Notes under the pieces: generated by a model
Seen by the model: the letters and a program-made list of their open reading frames with translations, nothing else
Databases searched by the model: none
Told to the model about the DNA's origin: nothing
NCBI GenBank assembly: GCA_963771505.1
Contig: CAVYTO010000002.1
Location: forward strand, 1,249,850-1,313,849
DNA from: JAJPHW01 sp963771505
GTDB lineage: Bacteria > Acidobacteriota > Terriglobia > Terriglobales > Acidobacteriaceae
Length of the DNA stretch: 64,000 nt
Reading direction: 5' to 3'
Made by a program: the position numbers and the translations under genes
Shown: positions 49,215-58,154 of the stretch, piece by piece
Numbering within the stretch: position 1 is the first letter of the stretch
How the letters are laid out: the number at the start of each line of letters is the position of its first letter

Positions 49215-51224
49215 CTATTGCGCTTTTACGACCTCAAACGGCTTTTGCAGATATTTGCGTGCCTCGTCGAGCGCGCCTTGGGTGTTGTCGTTGGTTTGGA
49301 TGGCTTGGCGATACTCGTTGGTAGCGCGTTCCCGTTGCCCGGTCACGTCGAATATCTTTCCCAGTTGGATGTGGCTCCAAACTTCCGTCCAACGCGGCTC
49401 GCCATCGCCGTTCAGAGCTTCGCGATATGCATTGGCTGAAGCCTGAAAGTTTTTCTGGGTGAAGAAGACTTCGGCAACGCGATAGTGGGCAAGGGAGCTG
49501 TTCTTGTTAACGTCGAGGGCCTTATTAAACTCCACCAAAGCGCCAGCGAAATCCGCCTGTTGAACCAGGGCCTGCCCACGTTGAATGGAAGCACGCATCT
49601 TGATCTCAGTGGAGTTGCGCAAAACACGGTTATCGGGATCGATCAGGATGCGACGGGGCTTGCCGAACGTCTCGATTGTGAATGCGGAATCGGTACCGAC
49701 GACGTCGATGCGCCGGTCTTCGGTTTTTCCGTCCGTGTCGACACGCAAATCCACCGGCATGCGGAACAGGTCGAGGTCCTGATCGATTTGCCCGACGATG
49801 CGGAAACCTTTGTTATTGCCAAGTCGATAAACTGTGTATTTCGTCTTGAATTCCGGCGCTCCCGTGGAGTCGATCCATTGCGAAAAGAACCAGGTGAGTT
49901 TGTCGCCGTAACTCTGTTCGGCGAGCTCGCGAAAGTCATCCACTGACGCCGATTTACCAGCATACTTAGTGGCAAACGTCCGCACTGCGGCATCAAATTT
50001 CTGGTCGCCCATGACCCAGCGCAGCATGTGCAGGATCATCGCCCCCTTATCGGTGACCAGCGACTGGAATTCCGGAGAGAACACGTCAAGCTTGCCCGCA
50101 GTCGCCAGCGGCACGGTGTCGTATGACAAAGCTCCGACCGACATGTCTTTGATTACTTCCTGCAATGCAGTCGCTCCGGCAGCCTGTTCGACGTAACGCG
50201 CTTCCGAATAGCGGGCGAAGCCGTCAGAGATCCACCAGTCGTCGTGGGAATCGGGGCTTAGCGATACACCCCACCACTGATGCGCGATCGTGTTCGCAAG
50301 CAGGCGGTAATTTACCTTCTCAGTAATGCCACGGCTGGAGATTGCTGCCAGTTCGGGAGCCCACGCCGACGGGACGGTTCCATCGGGCAACTCCACGACG
50401 CGGAGCGTTGTTGACGGAGCGGTGCCGTACAAAGTGACAAAGTAGGTGAATTCTTTGATCGCGGTTTCACTGTAGAGCGCGCTCAAGTTTTGATGAGAAG
50501 GCTTGAAGAAAACATGTAAATCGACGCCCGCCTCGTCGCTCTTCGATTCCTGAAAAATTCCAGCGATGATGGTTCCGGGAAAGCTGGGCTTCGTCCATGC
50601 AAAGTGGAAAGTCTTGGTTGCTGCCGATGCTCCGGAATTTTTCCCGGTTGCCGTTCCCGCCGTGATCGTCTGCGCTCCGCTGCCGATCACAACCATGTGC
50701 GCCGGCACAGTAATGTTCATGGTCGCGGTGAACCGGTTGATGCCGTAATCGTTCACAGGAAACCATCGCCCCGCGTAAAGGAGGTAACTGGTGTCATCGT
50801 CGATTTTTGCGAGGCTCAAACCTTGCACCGGACTGTCGTCAGCGGAATTCAGCTCTCCTTCGTATTCGAAGGTCAGAGACGTCGATTGGTCCTTCGCCAG
50901 TTCATTGCCGAGCGAGACGCGAATCGCCGAATCCTGGGAGATGCGTTCCGCAGGAAGCACTTTGCCGGCGTCGTCAGTGACTTTGGTGACACGCAAGTCG
51001 TTGTGGAGTTCAAAACTTGCGGCGTTGATGTTTCCGAGCGCGGTAAATCTCACTTTGGCGCGCGCCGTAATTCGGTGGGTGTGAGGAACCAGTTCGGCGT
51101 CAATCTGGTAGTCGTCGACGCGCAACCGCATCTTCTCCGCCGACCAAGCCGGAAGGCTGAGAGCGGTGATCAGAAGCCAAAAAATTGCGGGGAATAACCT
51201 GATGCGCGGACGACTCAATTGCAT
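49215..51224 (-). CDS. M1-aminopeptidase-like protein with disrupted zinc site and TPR tail
   Basis: A 669-residue exported protein with an M1-peptidase-like fold. A signal peptide (FPAIFWLLITALSLPAWSA) leads to a beta-rich N-domain (IDAELVPHTHRITARAKVRF), then the catalytic-type domain. The zinc site is broken: HExxH is replaced by NTIAH (N311, T312, H315) and the third ligand 19 residues on is D334, not Glu (WWISDGFARYSE). No GAMEN exopeptidase motif is found. The C-terminus holds TPR-like repeats. It is therefore probably inactive as a peptidase. AGGAG precedes the ATG at 51224. It is last in the uppS-cdsA-flippase-nrdR-idh-lpxB run. Confidence 0.85.
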   Translation of the reverse strand: MQLSRPRIRLFPAIFWLLITALSLPAWSAEKMRLRVDDYQIDAELVPHTHRITARAKVRFTALGNINAASFELHNDLRVTKVTDDAGKVLPAERISQDSAIRVSLGNELAKDQSTSLTFEYEGELNSADDSPVQGLSLAKIDDDTSYLLYAGRWFPVNDYGINRFTATMNITVPAHMVVIGSGAQTITAGTATGKNSGASAATKTFHFAWTKPSFPGTIIAGIFQESKSDEAGVDLHVFFKPSHQNLSALYSETAIKEFTYFVTLYGTAPSTTLRVVELPDGTVPSAWAPELAAISSRGITEKVNYRLLANTIAHQWWGVSLSPDSHDDWWISDGFARYSEARYVEQAAGATALQEVIKDMSVGALSYDTVPLATAGKLDVFSPEFQSLVTDKGAMILHMLRWVMGDQKFDAAVRTFATKYAGKSASVDDFRELAEQSYGDKLTWFFSQWIDSTGAPEFKTKYTVYRLGNNKGFRIVGQIDQDLDLFRMPVDLRVDTDGKTEDRRIDVVGTDSAFTIETFGKPRRILIDPDNRVLRNSTEIKMRASIQRGQALVQQADFAGALVEFNKALDVNKNSSLAHYRVAEVFFTQKNFQASANAYREALNGDGEPRWTEVWSHIQLGKIFDVTGQRERATNEYRQAIQTNDNTQGALDEARKYLQKPFEVVKAQ

Positions 51225-51296
51225 CAAACGCGATCTCCTAAATCTGGCTTTGGTATGATGACGATTGTCCCGCAAAAGATGCTGGCAGGACAAGGC

Positions 51297-52436
51297 TCAG
51301 ACCGCTTTCCCCTCCAATAGTCCCCCAATTACCAATGCCGCACGTTCCGGTGCCGGAAAACCACCCGATTCGAGGCCCGAGAGTTTCTGCTTGACTTCGT
51401 GCAGGGCCGCAATCATCTCCGCGCGCGCTGGCCCCTCTGAAATGACGCGCTTCACCTCACCGGCGACAGCCGAAGCCGTGAAGGCATCCTGCACCAATTC
51501 TGGGACCACCTCTTGCCCGGCAATCAAATTTACCATCGCGAAATGAGGGACTTTTACCTGCGATTTTCCCAGAGCGTAAGTCAAGGGACTCACGCGGTAG
51601 ACCATGACAAACGGCGTGCCCATGATGGCAGCCTCGACCGTAGCGGTTCCGCTTGCGATGATCCCGGCGCGCGCATGTGCCAATGCAGGCAAAGCTTCGG
51701 GAACAAAATGAATTTGCGGACCATCTTCGATCAGTGATTCCAGAAATTCGCGGTCAATTGTAGATGCAACCGGCATCAGAAATTCGTAGCCGCTGCCCAG
51801 TAAGCTCGCCGCGCGAATCATTTCCGGCAAGTTCATGCGCACTTCTTTTTTGCGGCTGCCGGGCATGAGGACAATCCAGAACTTGGCCGCGTCCAAACCA
51901 TACTGCGCGGCATACTGTTCTCTCGTGATGGCAGGCCGCGGCAAGCCGGCCAGAGGATGGCCGACAAAGGTGGCGTTCACTCCGCGGTCGCGGTAAAACT
52001 TTTCTTCGAACGGAAAGATAACCAGGGCCTTGTCCACGTATTTGCTCAGCAGCCGAACGCGGCCCTGTCTCCACGCCCAAAATTGCGGACAAACATAATA
52101 GACGACCGGAATTCCGCGCTTGCGCATCTGCCGCGCCACGCGCCAATTGAAAGCGGGCGAATCGATCACTACTGCCAGTGCTGGCTTCTGGCGGTCCACT
52201 TCCGCAATGAGCTTATGGAAAAGTCCCCAGATGCGGGGCAGATGCTGCAGGATTTCTGTGATGCCGACGACCGCCAGGTCTTTGCTGTCAACGATGGTTT
52301 CGCATCCGGCGGCCCGCATGCGTTCTCCACCCACGCCGAAAAACTCGAACGAAGGATTTGATTTGCGGAGGGCTTCGATCAGTTGCGCGCCATACATTTC
52401 ACCCGAGGCCTCGCCGGCGGAGATCAATATGCGCAT
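51297..52436 (-). CDS. lpxB: Lipid-A-disaccharide synthase
   Basis: A 379-residue GT19 enzyme that joins UDP-diacylglucosamine and lipid X to form the lipid A disaccharide. Family blocks are intact: MRILISAGEASGEMYGAQLIEAL, FFGVGGERMRAAG, VGITEILQHLPRI, VVIDSPAFNWRVAR, VVYYVCPQFWAWRQGRV, FVGHPL and ASGTATVEAAIMGTPFVMVYRV. The ATG at 52436 starts exactly at the conserved N-terminus. It shows that the host makes LPS. It lies 13 bp after idh and before the M1-like gene. The other lpx genes are not in this window. Confidence 0.95.
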   Translation of the reverse strand: MRILISAGEASGEMYGAQLIEALRKSNPSFEFFGVGGERMRAAGCETIVDSKDLAVVGITEILQHLPRIWGLFHKLIAEVDRQKPALAVVIDSPAFNWRVARQMRKRGIPVVYYVCPQFWAWRQGRVRLLSKYVDKALVIFPFEEKFYRDRGVNATFVGHPLAGLPRPAITREQYAAQYGLDAAKFWIVLMPGSRKKEVRMNLPEMIRAASLLGSGYEFLMPVASTIDREFLESLIEDGPQIHFVPEALPALAHARAGIIASGTATVEAAIMGTPFVMVYRVSPLTYALGKSQVKVPHFAMVNLIAGQEVVPELVQDAFTASAVAGEVKRVISEGPARAEMIAALHEVKQKLSGLESGGFPAPERAALVIGGLLEGKAV

Positions 52437-52449
52437 TGGAAGAGCGGGC

Positions 52450-53454
52450 CTAGGATTGCATCTCCGCGATGACGGAGTCGGCGAACGCCGAGGTACCTGA
52501 TTGGCCGCCAACGTCGCGCGTGAGTTTTTCTGGGTGGCTGAAAACGCGGTCAAGCGCCGCGCTCAATTTGTCGGCGGCGTCGTTCTCGCCCAGGTGGCGA
52601 AGCATCAGCAGTGAAGATCGCAACACAGCGGTCGGATTCGCCAGGTCTTTCCCCGCAATGTCCGGAGCCGAGCCATGCACGGCCTCAAAGATCGCGCAAT
52701 GGTCGCCAAGATTTGCGCTGGGAACGAGGCCTAATCCGCCCACGAATGCCGCACATAGATCGGAAATGATATCGCCGTAGAGGTTCTCCATCACCAACAT
52801 GTCGTACTGATATGGATTCATCACCAACTGCATGCAGGTGTTATCGACAATGTGTTCGCCGTAGGTGATTTCCGGATAGTCTTTTGCGATGTTGCGGCAA
52901 CAGCGCAAAAACAGGCCGTCCGACAACTTCATGATATTGGCTTTATGGATCGCGTGGATCTTTTTGCGCTGGTTTTCCCGAGCGTACTTAAAAGCGAACT
53001 TTGCGATTCTCGTGGAAGCTTTTTCGGTGATGATCTTGAGGCTTTCGACCACTCCGGGCACGACTTCATGCTCGAGACCTGAATAGAGACTCTCGGTGTT
53101 CTCGCGCACGATGATCAAATCCACATCGGGATATCGAGTCGGAATATGCGGAAGGTTCTTGATCGGCCTGAAATTCGCATAAAGCTCAAACTTCTGCCGC
53201 AGAGCGACATTGATGCTGGCGAATCCGCCCCCCACCGGCGTGGTGACCGGGCCCTTAAGGCCTACACGCGTGCGCTCGATGGACTCGACGAGTTCCTTAG
53301 GGATGTATTCCTTATATTTCTCGAACGCCTCCGCTCCCGCCGCGAAGCTTTCCCATTCGAACTTCACTCCGGTGGCCTCGAGCATCCGCACCACGGCCTT
53401 CACTACTTCATGACCAATACCGTCGCCGGGAATCAACGTGATTTTATGTGCCAT
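52450..53454 (-). CDS. NAD-type isocitrate/isopropylmalate dehydrogenase family, probable IDH
   Basis: A 334-residue beta-decarboxylating dehydrogenase. It resembles NAD-dependent isocitrate dehydrogenase (mitochondrial IDH3 type) more than LeuB: ITLIPGDGIGHEVVKA, LKGPVTTPVGGGFASINVALRQKFELYANFRP, IIVRENTESLYSGLEHEVVPGVVESLKIIT, HKANIMKLSDGLF and NLYGDIISDLCA with metal-binding Asp residues, then FEAVHGSAPDIAGKDLANPTA. The reaction would give 2-oxoglutarate. A tartrate or homoisocitrate role is less likely. It lies between nrdR and lpxB on the same strand and may have its own leaderless-type start (TCTAAT 8 nt before the ATG). Confidence 0.88.
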   Translation of the reverse strand: MAHKITLIPGDGIGHEVVKAVVRMLEATGVKFEWESFAAGAEAFEKYKEYIPKELVESIERTRVGLKGPVTTPVGGGFASINVALRQKFELYANFRPIKNLPHIPTRYPDVDLIIVRENTESLYSGLEHEVVPGVVESLKIITEKASTRIAKFAFKYARENQRKKIHAIHKANIMKLSDGLFLRCCRNIAKDYPEITYGEHIVDNTCMQLVMNPYQYDMLVMENLYGDIISDLCAAFVGGLGLVPSANLGDHCAIFEAVHGSAPDIAGKDLANPTAVLRSSLLMLRHLGENDAADKLSAALDRVFSHPEKLTRDVGGQSGTSAFADSVIAEMQS

Positions 53455-53483
53455 AAATTTGTATTAGAAAACGATAGCCGCGA

Positions 53484-53978
53484 TTAATTTGTTCGCTGCG
53501 GGCTCTTCACTTTTTCCGGAGCGTCTTTGGTCTTAAGCAAATCCTTCAACTCGGTCATGAATTCCTGGACGTCCTTGAAGTCGAGATAGACGGATGCGAA
53601 GCGGACGTAAGCGACTTTGTCGTGCCTTCGCAGGCGGTTCATGATCAACTCTCCCACTTCGCTGGTCTTGCGCTCGCGCTCTGCCGATTCGATCACGAAG
53701 CCTTCGGCCTCGTTCACAATTTGCTCAAGCTTGCTGATTGGCACGGGCCGCTTTTCGCAGGCCCGCAGCAGGCCATTCAAAATTTTCTGGCGGTCAAAAC
53801 GCTCGCGTCGCCCGTCTTTCTTCACCACCATGTAGGGGATTTCGTCGATCCGCTCGTAAGTGGTGAAGCGCTTTTCGCACTTCAGACACTCGCGGCGGCG
53901 GCGGATGGAATCCGCTTCTTTGCTCTCGCGCGAGTCGACAACTTTATCGTTTTCGAAACCACAAAACGGGCACTTCAT
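53484..53978 (-). CDS. nrdR: Transcriptional repressor NrdR
   Basis: A 164-residue repressor of ribonucleotide reductase genes. The N-terminal zinc ribbon has C3/C6 (MKCPFCG) and C31/C34 (ECLKCEKRF), and is followed by an ATP-cone (YMVVKKDGRRERFDRQKILNGLLRACEKRPV to YVRFASVYLDFKDVQEF) that senses dATP/ATP. The tail is Lys-rich. I chose ATG 53978 because the conserved MKCPFC start is always the N-terminus; no Shine-Dalgarno is seen. No nrd gene or NrdR box was seen in the window. Confidence 0.95.
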   Translation of the reverse strand: MKCPFCGFENDKVVDSRESKEADSIRRRRECLKCEKRFTTYERIDEIPYMVVKKDGRRERFDRQKILNGLLRACEKRPVPISKLEQIVNEAEGFVIESAERERKTSEVGELIMNRLRRHDKVAYVRFASVYLDFKDVQEFMTELKDLLKTKDAPEKVKSPQRTN

Positions 53979-54015
53979 AGGTTGAGAGGAACATTCGATT
54001 GTATCAGCGGGAAGG

Positions 54016-55068
54016 TTAGAGCTGATCGGGAGCGTCCGGGACGTCGTCGTCTTCCGCATGTTGGGTTTCGGCGGAAAGTTCGCGGAACGAGAGGCTCTCA
54101 CGCTGGGCCAGCGCCAGACCAAGGGGAATGATTGCGGCGAAAGTCACCAGCCACAGCAGGACTCCGCAACTGGCCGCCAGTTCAGGGGGGGCGTTAAACA
54201 CTCTTTGCAACGTGAAGATAGTGGCTAGCTGCGACCCACCGCCTACGCCCGGAAGCGCGATCAGCGAACCGACCATGCTCGATAGCATCAGCAGCGGAAC
54301 CTGCGTAATCGGCATTTGCAGCGGCCCAGAACCGTAAGAATGCAGGACTTCGTAATAAGAAAAAGAAATCATGATCCACATGACCAAGGAAACCGCCCCG
54401 GCCTGAGCGAATGACGAAAAATCCTGCACCGTGTTCAGGCCCGACCTGAATTCCTGGACGCGAAAGGCGACAAGAGCACCCGTCTTCGCGAATCTTGGCA
54501 ACACATTTCTCGAAGCAGCGAGCGCAAGCCGATCGCCCTTCCATATGCCGAGCAAGACCAACAGTCCGCCAGACAAGAGCAAAGCAAATGTCCCCAAGCC
54601 GCCAAGCCGATAGTGACTCAACAGACCGCGAGTGACTGGCGAGAAAAGAACGGCCGCCGCCAGCAACAGCGCGAACGATCCTAGATCGAAAATCCGCTCG
54701 ACTGCCCAAACCGCCATTTGCGATGGAAATGGCAGGCGCTCTTTACGTGCGATGAGGTAAGGCCGAATCATTTCACCCGCGCGTCCGAGCAACGCCAACG
54801 CGGTAAAACCAATAACGGTCGGAGAGAATAAATTCCCCGTCGAAGTCTGGCGCACCGGCCGCAAAAATACGCTCCAGCGCAGGGCGCGCATTACGTATGC
54901 GAGATAAATCCAACCGATCGCGAAAGCAATGGAGAGTTTGTCGACCTGTCCGGTTTGGGAGATGAATGTCGCCCAGTCAAACCGCCTGAGCGTTCGGAAC
55001 TGAAGGTAAAAAAGCAGCGCCACCACGCAGAGGATCAACCCGTAAACCACAATTTTTTTTCGGCTCAT
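54016..55068 (-). CDS. Flippase-like / lysylphosphatidylglycerol-synthase-type membrane protein
   Basis: A 350-residue inner-membrane protein of the UPF0104/AglD (LPG_synthase_TM) family with about eight helices. Characteristic segments are KLSIAFAIGWIYLAYVMRALRWSVFLRPV, GFTALALLGRAGEMIRPYLIARKE (the RAGE-P signature), AVWAVERIFDLGSFALL and SLIALPGVGGGSQLATIFTLQRV. Members of the family are thought to move lipid-linked substrates, but this one has no catalytic soluble domain and its substrate is unknown. It lies between cdsA and nrdR in a lipid-envelope gene run. Confidence 0.88.
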   Translation of the reverse strand: MSRKKIVVYGLILCVVALLFYLQFRTLRRFDWATFISQTGQVDKLSIAFAIGWIYLAYVMRALRWSVFLRPVRQTSTGNLFSPTVIGFTALALLGRAGEMIRPYLIARKERLPFPSQMAVWAVERIFDLGSFALLLAAAVLFSPVTRGLLSHYRLGGLGTFALLLSGGLLVLLGIWKGDRLALAASRNVLPRFAKTGALVAFRVQEFRSGLNTVQDFSSFAQAGAVSLVMWIMISFSYYEVLHSYGSGPLQMPITQVPLLMLSSMVGSLIALPGVGGGSQLATIFTLQRVFNAPPELAASCGVLLWLVTFAAIIPLGLALAQRESLSFRELSAETQHAEDDDVPDAPDQL

Positions 55069-55115
55069 GCGCAGCGATTCTCAGGAACTTCAGCCTATCA
55101 CGCTGAGTTCCGGCC

Positions 55116-56018
55116 TTAACGCATGACTCGCCAGGCTGCGAAAAACCAAAGTACTGGCGCTGCGAATAAAAGCGCGTCAATCCGGTCGAGCATGCCTCCA
55201 TGGCCAGGTAGCAAAGTTCCAGAATCTTTGATACCGGCGCCTCGCTTGATGAGCGATTCGACCAAATCTCCTAGCTGTGCGGCAACGTTCACCGCAGCCG
55301 AAAGCAATAGCACTGGAACCATGTCTGGTTTTTCCAGGGCAAACAAACCGCCTTTGCGCTCGATGAGGTTGTGGGTCAAGAGCCACGTGCAAATCGGCGT
55401 CGCGTAGTTGTAAAGCATCGCCCCGATTCCGAGGCTGGCCCCCAGAGAAGCGATTGCGCCTTCCCATGTCTTTTTCGGACTGACCCGAGGCGACATCAGG
55501 TGCTTGCCGATCGAGCGCCCAACGAAATAAGCGAATATGTCTCCGGCCCAAACGATCAGAAGAAGATATAGCAGCAAGAACGCGCCCGACCACTGCTCGC
55601 GCAATTGCACGAGCATCGCCATGGGCAGAGCGACGTATACGAAGGCAAATGAAGATGCGGCGGCAGCCAGGAAGCTTGTGCGCAAATCGGAGCGGCGCAT
55701 GGCAATCGTGAGAAATGCAAACGGCGCAAAAGCAGCCGCGAACAATGCGGAATAGCTGAACGTCGCGGTAGAGAGCAATTCAGCGCCTGCTCCGGGATTG
55801 ATAGCGATCAACAGAAAGAAGAGCGCGAAGAAAATGTAGGTCGGCGCGCGCATGGGCTGGATGCCATACGCCTCCACCAACTTCAGCAGTTCGTGCACGG
55901 CCAATAACGCAACCACCGCAGCCACTACGGCTAGAGCCGGGACTGGCGCGCGCAGAACCAATAACAATACCAGCGGAATTAACACGACCGCAGTGGCTAT
56001 GCGCTTCAGTAGTTGCAA
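55116..56018 (-). CDS. cdsA: Phosphatidate cytidylyltransferase CdsA
   Basis: A 300-residue inner-membrane enzyme that makes CDP-diacylglycerol from phosphatidate and CTP. It has about eight hydrophobic helices and the CDS signature region: VWAGDIFAYFVGRSIGKHLMSPRVSPKKTWEGAIASLGAS, then LGDLVESLIKRGAGIKDSGTLLPGHGGMLDRIDALLF. Metal-binding Asp residues in this region are kept. It starts 4 bp after the uppS stop, a tight and widely conserved pairing. The product feeds phospholipid synthesis. Confidence 0.95.
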   Translation of the reverse strand: MQLLKRIATAVVLIPLVLLLVLRAPVPALAVVAAVVALLAVHELLKLVEAYGIQPMRAPTYIFFALFFLLIAINPGAGAELLSTATFSYSALFAAAFAPFAFLTIAMRRSDLRTSFLAAAASSFAFVYVALPMAMLVQLREQWSGAFLLLYLLLIVWAGDIFAYFVGRSIGKHLMSPRVSPKKTWEGAIASLGASLGIGAMLYNYATPICTWLLTHNLIERKGGLFALEKPDMVPVLLLSAAVNVAAQLGDLVESLIKRGAGIKDSGTLLPGHGGMLDRIDALLFAAPVLWFFAAWRVMR

Positions 56019-56022
56019 CGAG

Positions 56023-56832
56023 TCAACCCTTGCCCTTAGCGGCGGGCGCTATGTGGGCTTCGTTAAGCCCGCCATAGCGGCGGTCACGCTTTTGATAGTC
56101 TGCGATGGCGGCAAGCAGATGAGTACCGCGAAATTCCGGCCATAAAGTCGGCATGACGTGAATCTCCGCGTAGGCAAGTTGCCACAGCAGAAAATTGCTC
56201 AGCCGCATCTCGCCACTGGTACGAATCACCAGATCAGGATCGGGAAGATGGCTTGTATAAAGATGTCGCGATACAGACTCTTCATCGATTTTCAAATGAT
56301 CGAGTCCACCATTGCGCGCAGCGGCGTCAACAATTCTGCGCACCGCGTCCACGATCTCCGCGCGCGCACTGTAGTTCAGTGCCAGCGTCATCACCGTGCC
56401 CGTGTTCTTCTCGGTGGCCGCGCGGGCCCATTCCATTTTTTGCTGGACTGAATCAGGCAACTCATGCAGCCTGCCAATGTATTCCAGGCGCACGTTATTC
56501 TTGTTCAGCGACGGCACTTCTGCCTTGAGATAGCGGCACAGCAAGCCCATCAGAAAATCCACTTCGGATTTCGGTCGCTTCTTCCAATTTTCTTCGGAAA
56601 ATGCATACAGCGTCAGAGCGGGAATGCCGATGCTCGACGCGGTCTCTACTGTCGACCGCACGGACGTGACTCCGGCGCGATGCCCGGCCACGCGCGGCAA
56701 ATGCCGTTTGCGCGCCCAGCGTCCGTTGCCGTCCATAATAATGGCGATGTGTTGTGGGAGCCGTTTCGGATCAAGTTGAGCGAAAAGTTCCGCTTCCTTG
56801 CGATCCAGTCCGGCGGGAGTTGATGCTCGCAA
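56023..56832 (-). CDS. uppS: Isoprenyl transferase (undecaprenyl diphosphate synthase) UppS
   Basis: A 269-residue cis-prenyltransferase that builds undecaprenyl diphosphate, the lipid carrier for murein and O-antigen. Conserved blocks: HIAIIMDGNGRWARKRHLPRVAGHRAG (catalytic Asp in MDGNGRW), LTLYAFSEENWKKR, LALNYSARAEIVDAVR, LPDPDLVIRTSGEMRLSNFLLWQLAYAEI. The start is TTG at 56832 with AGAGG 5 nt upstream. It heads a minus-strand run with cdsA. The precursor pathway enzymes dxr and ispG lie 13 kb away on the other strand. Confidence 0.95.
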   Translation of the reverse strand: MRASTPAGLDRKEAELFAQLDPKRLPQHIAIIMDGNGRWARKRHLPRVAGHRAGVTSVRSTVETASSIGIPALTLYAFSEENWKKRPKSEVDFLMGLLCRYLKAEVPSLNKNNVRLEYIGRLHELPDSVQQKMEWARAATEKNTGTVMTLALNYSARAEIVDAVRRIVDAAARNGGLDHLKIDEESVSRHLYTSHLPDPDLVIRTSGEMRLSNFLLWQLAYAEIHVMPTLWPEFRGTHLLAAIADYQKRDRRYGGLNEAHIAPAAKGKG

Positions 56833-56917
56833 GCTAACCTCTTCCGATTGTTGAAACTAACACAGCGGGAAGGTGCGTGCAATGCGCTGCAGCAACGGGG
56901 TAGTAATTCCACTATTT

Positions 56918-57064
56918 GTCATTCCGAACGAAGGCGAAGCGTGAGCGATGGCGAGTGGAGGAGCCTTGCGCTTACCTGTGAGATCAACGCTATAACTTCC
57001 CTGATGAGCCAGTCGTGGCTTCGCGAAAACGCGGGGTCCTTCGACTTCGTGCTCAGGATGACAA
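56918..57064. repeat. Dispersed intergenic element (TCATTCCGAACG ... CAGGATGACA)
   Basis: The stretch starts TGTCATTCCGAACGAAGG and ends CTTCGTGCTCAGGATGACA, so its ends (TGTCATTC and CAGGATGACA) are roughly inverted. This layout is typical of the non-coding dispersed elements scattered between genes in Acidobacteria. It fills the gap between uppS and the HtrA gene. Related, shorter copies appear at 34330-34385 and 61450-61495. Confidence 0.55.
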
Positions 57065-57068
57065 GTGG

Positions 57069-58115
57069 TTAAAATAACCCTCTCTCGTCTTCCGGCCGCA
57101 CACTCAACTCAAGCTTTTCGGTATATCGCAGAATTGTCAGCTTGCTGCTCACGCCGACCTGCACGTCGGTGAGCAAACGGTACAGGTCGTCCACGCCGGC
57201 GACGGGTTTGCCGTCGAGCGCGATAATCACGTCGCCTTCGCGCACGCCTGCGCGCCGCGCCGGACCTTCGTTTACAGCCGCTACAACAACTCCGGTTTCG
57301 CGCGGCAAATCATAAAATCGCACCAGCCGCCGATGCAATGGAGTCGTTTGCGCTTCCACACCTATGTAACTCCGGCGGATGCGGCCATCTCGCAACAGCC
57401 TTCCCGCCACGAATTTTGCTGTGTTGATTCCGATCGCAAAACACAATCCCTGCGCGCCCATAATCGTGGCTGTGTTGACACCGATCACGTGGCCTTCGGA
57501 ATTCACCAGCGGGCCGCCTGAGTTTCCCGGATTCAACGACGCATCGGTTTGAACCACATCGTCAATCATTCGTCCGGAATAAGAGCGCAACGATCGTCCC
57601 AGCGCGCTCACCACTCCGGCTGTGACGGTGTACTGGAATCCGTACGGATTTCCGATCGCAATCGCCAACTGCCCGACCCGGAGCTTCTGCGAATCGCCCA
57701 ACGGAGCGGCGACCAGGTTTGTAGCTTCGTGATCGGGAACGTTAATTCTTACGACGGCCAAATCAGTCGACGGATCGTCGCCGACAATCTGCGCCGGAAA
57801 GCGCCGTCCGTCGGGCAAGGAGACGCCGATGCGTTTCGCGTCGTGGACCACATGGCTGTTGGTGAGAATCAACCCGTCGGGCGTGAACACGAATCCCGAG
57901 CCGCCGCCTTGGCGCTCGCGATCGGAACCGCGGCCCCTGCCGGCCTGGGTGACTTCGATCTTCGCAACAGACGGGCTGATGCGCTCCGATGCACGGACAA
58001 CCGCTTGTGAGTACGCATCGAGCAGCGCACCGTCGCGCAGCCCAATGTCTCCTCCGGTTTGAACTGAAGATTGAGAATAGTCAGAGAGCGGAGTGACGCT
58101 GCTGTTTTCGCGCAT
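57069..58115 (-). CDS. HtrA/DegP-type serine protease with PDZ domain
   Basis: A 348-residue S1C protease. The triad is H88 (LTNSHVV), D118 (STDLAVV) and S199 (NPGNSGGPL); the oxyanion region and LAIAIGNPYGFQYTVTAGVVSALGR are typical. One C-terminal PDZ domain is present (GVVVAAVNEGPARRAGVREGDVIIALDGKPV). Unlike DegP/DegS, there is no signal peptide or membrane helix at the N-terminus, with either the ATG at 58115 or a TTG at 58139, so it may act in the cytoplasm. It lies beside a HAD phosphatase gene on the same strand. Confidence 0.9.
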   Translation of the reverse strand: MRENSSVTPLSDYSQSSVQTGGDIGLRDGALLDAYSQAVVRASERISPSVAKIEVTQAGRGRGSDRERQGGGSGFVFTPDGLILTNSHVVHDAKRIGVSLPDGRRFPAQIVGDDPSTDLAVVRINVPDHEATNLVAAPLGDSQKLRVGQLAIAIGNPYGFQYTVTAGVVSALGRSLRSYSGRMIDDVVQTDASLNPGNSGGPLVNSEGHVIGVNTATIMGAQGLCFAIGINTAKFVAGRLLRDGRIRRSYIGVEAQTTPLHRRLVRFYDLPRETGVVVAAVNEGPARRAGVREGDVIIALDGKPVAGVDDLYRLLTDVQVGVSSKLTILRYTEKLELSVRPEDERGLF

Positions 58116-58154
58116 GAATTCTAGATGAGCGAAAACCAAGCCGAGATTCAGCGG

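Noticed and set aside
53979..54122. Longer NrdR frame starting at 54122
   Set aside because: NrdR always begins at MKCPFC; the extension overlaps the flippase gene and is not conserved.
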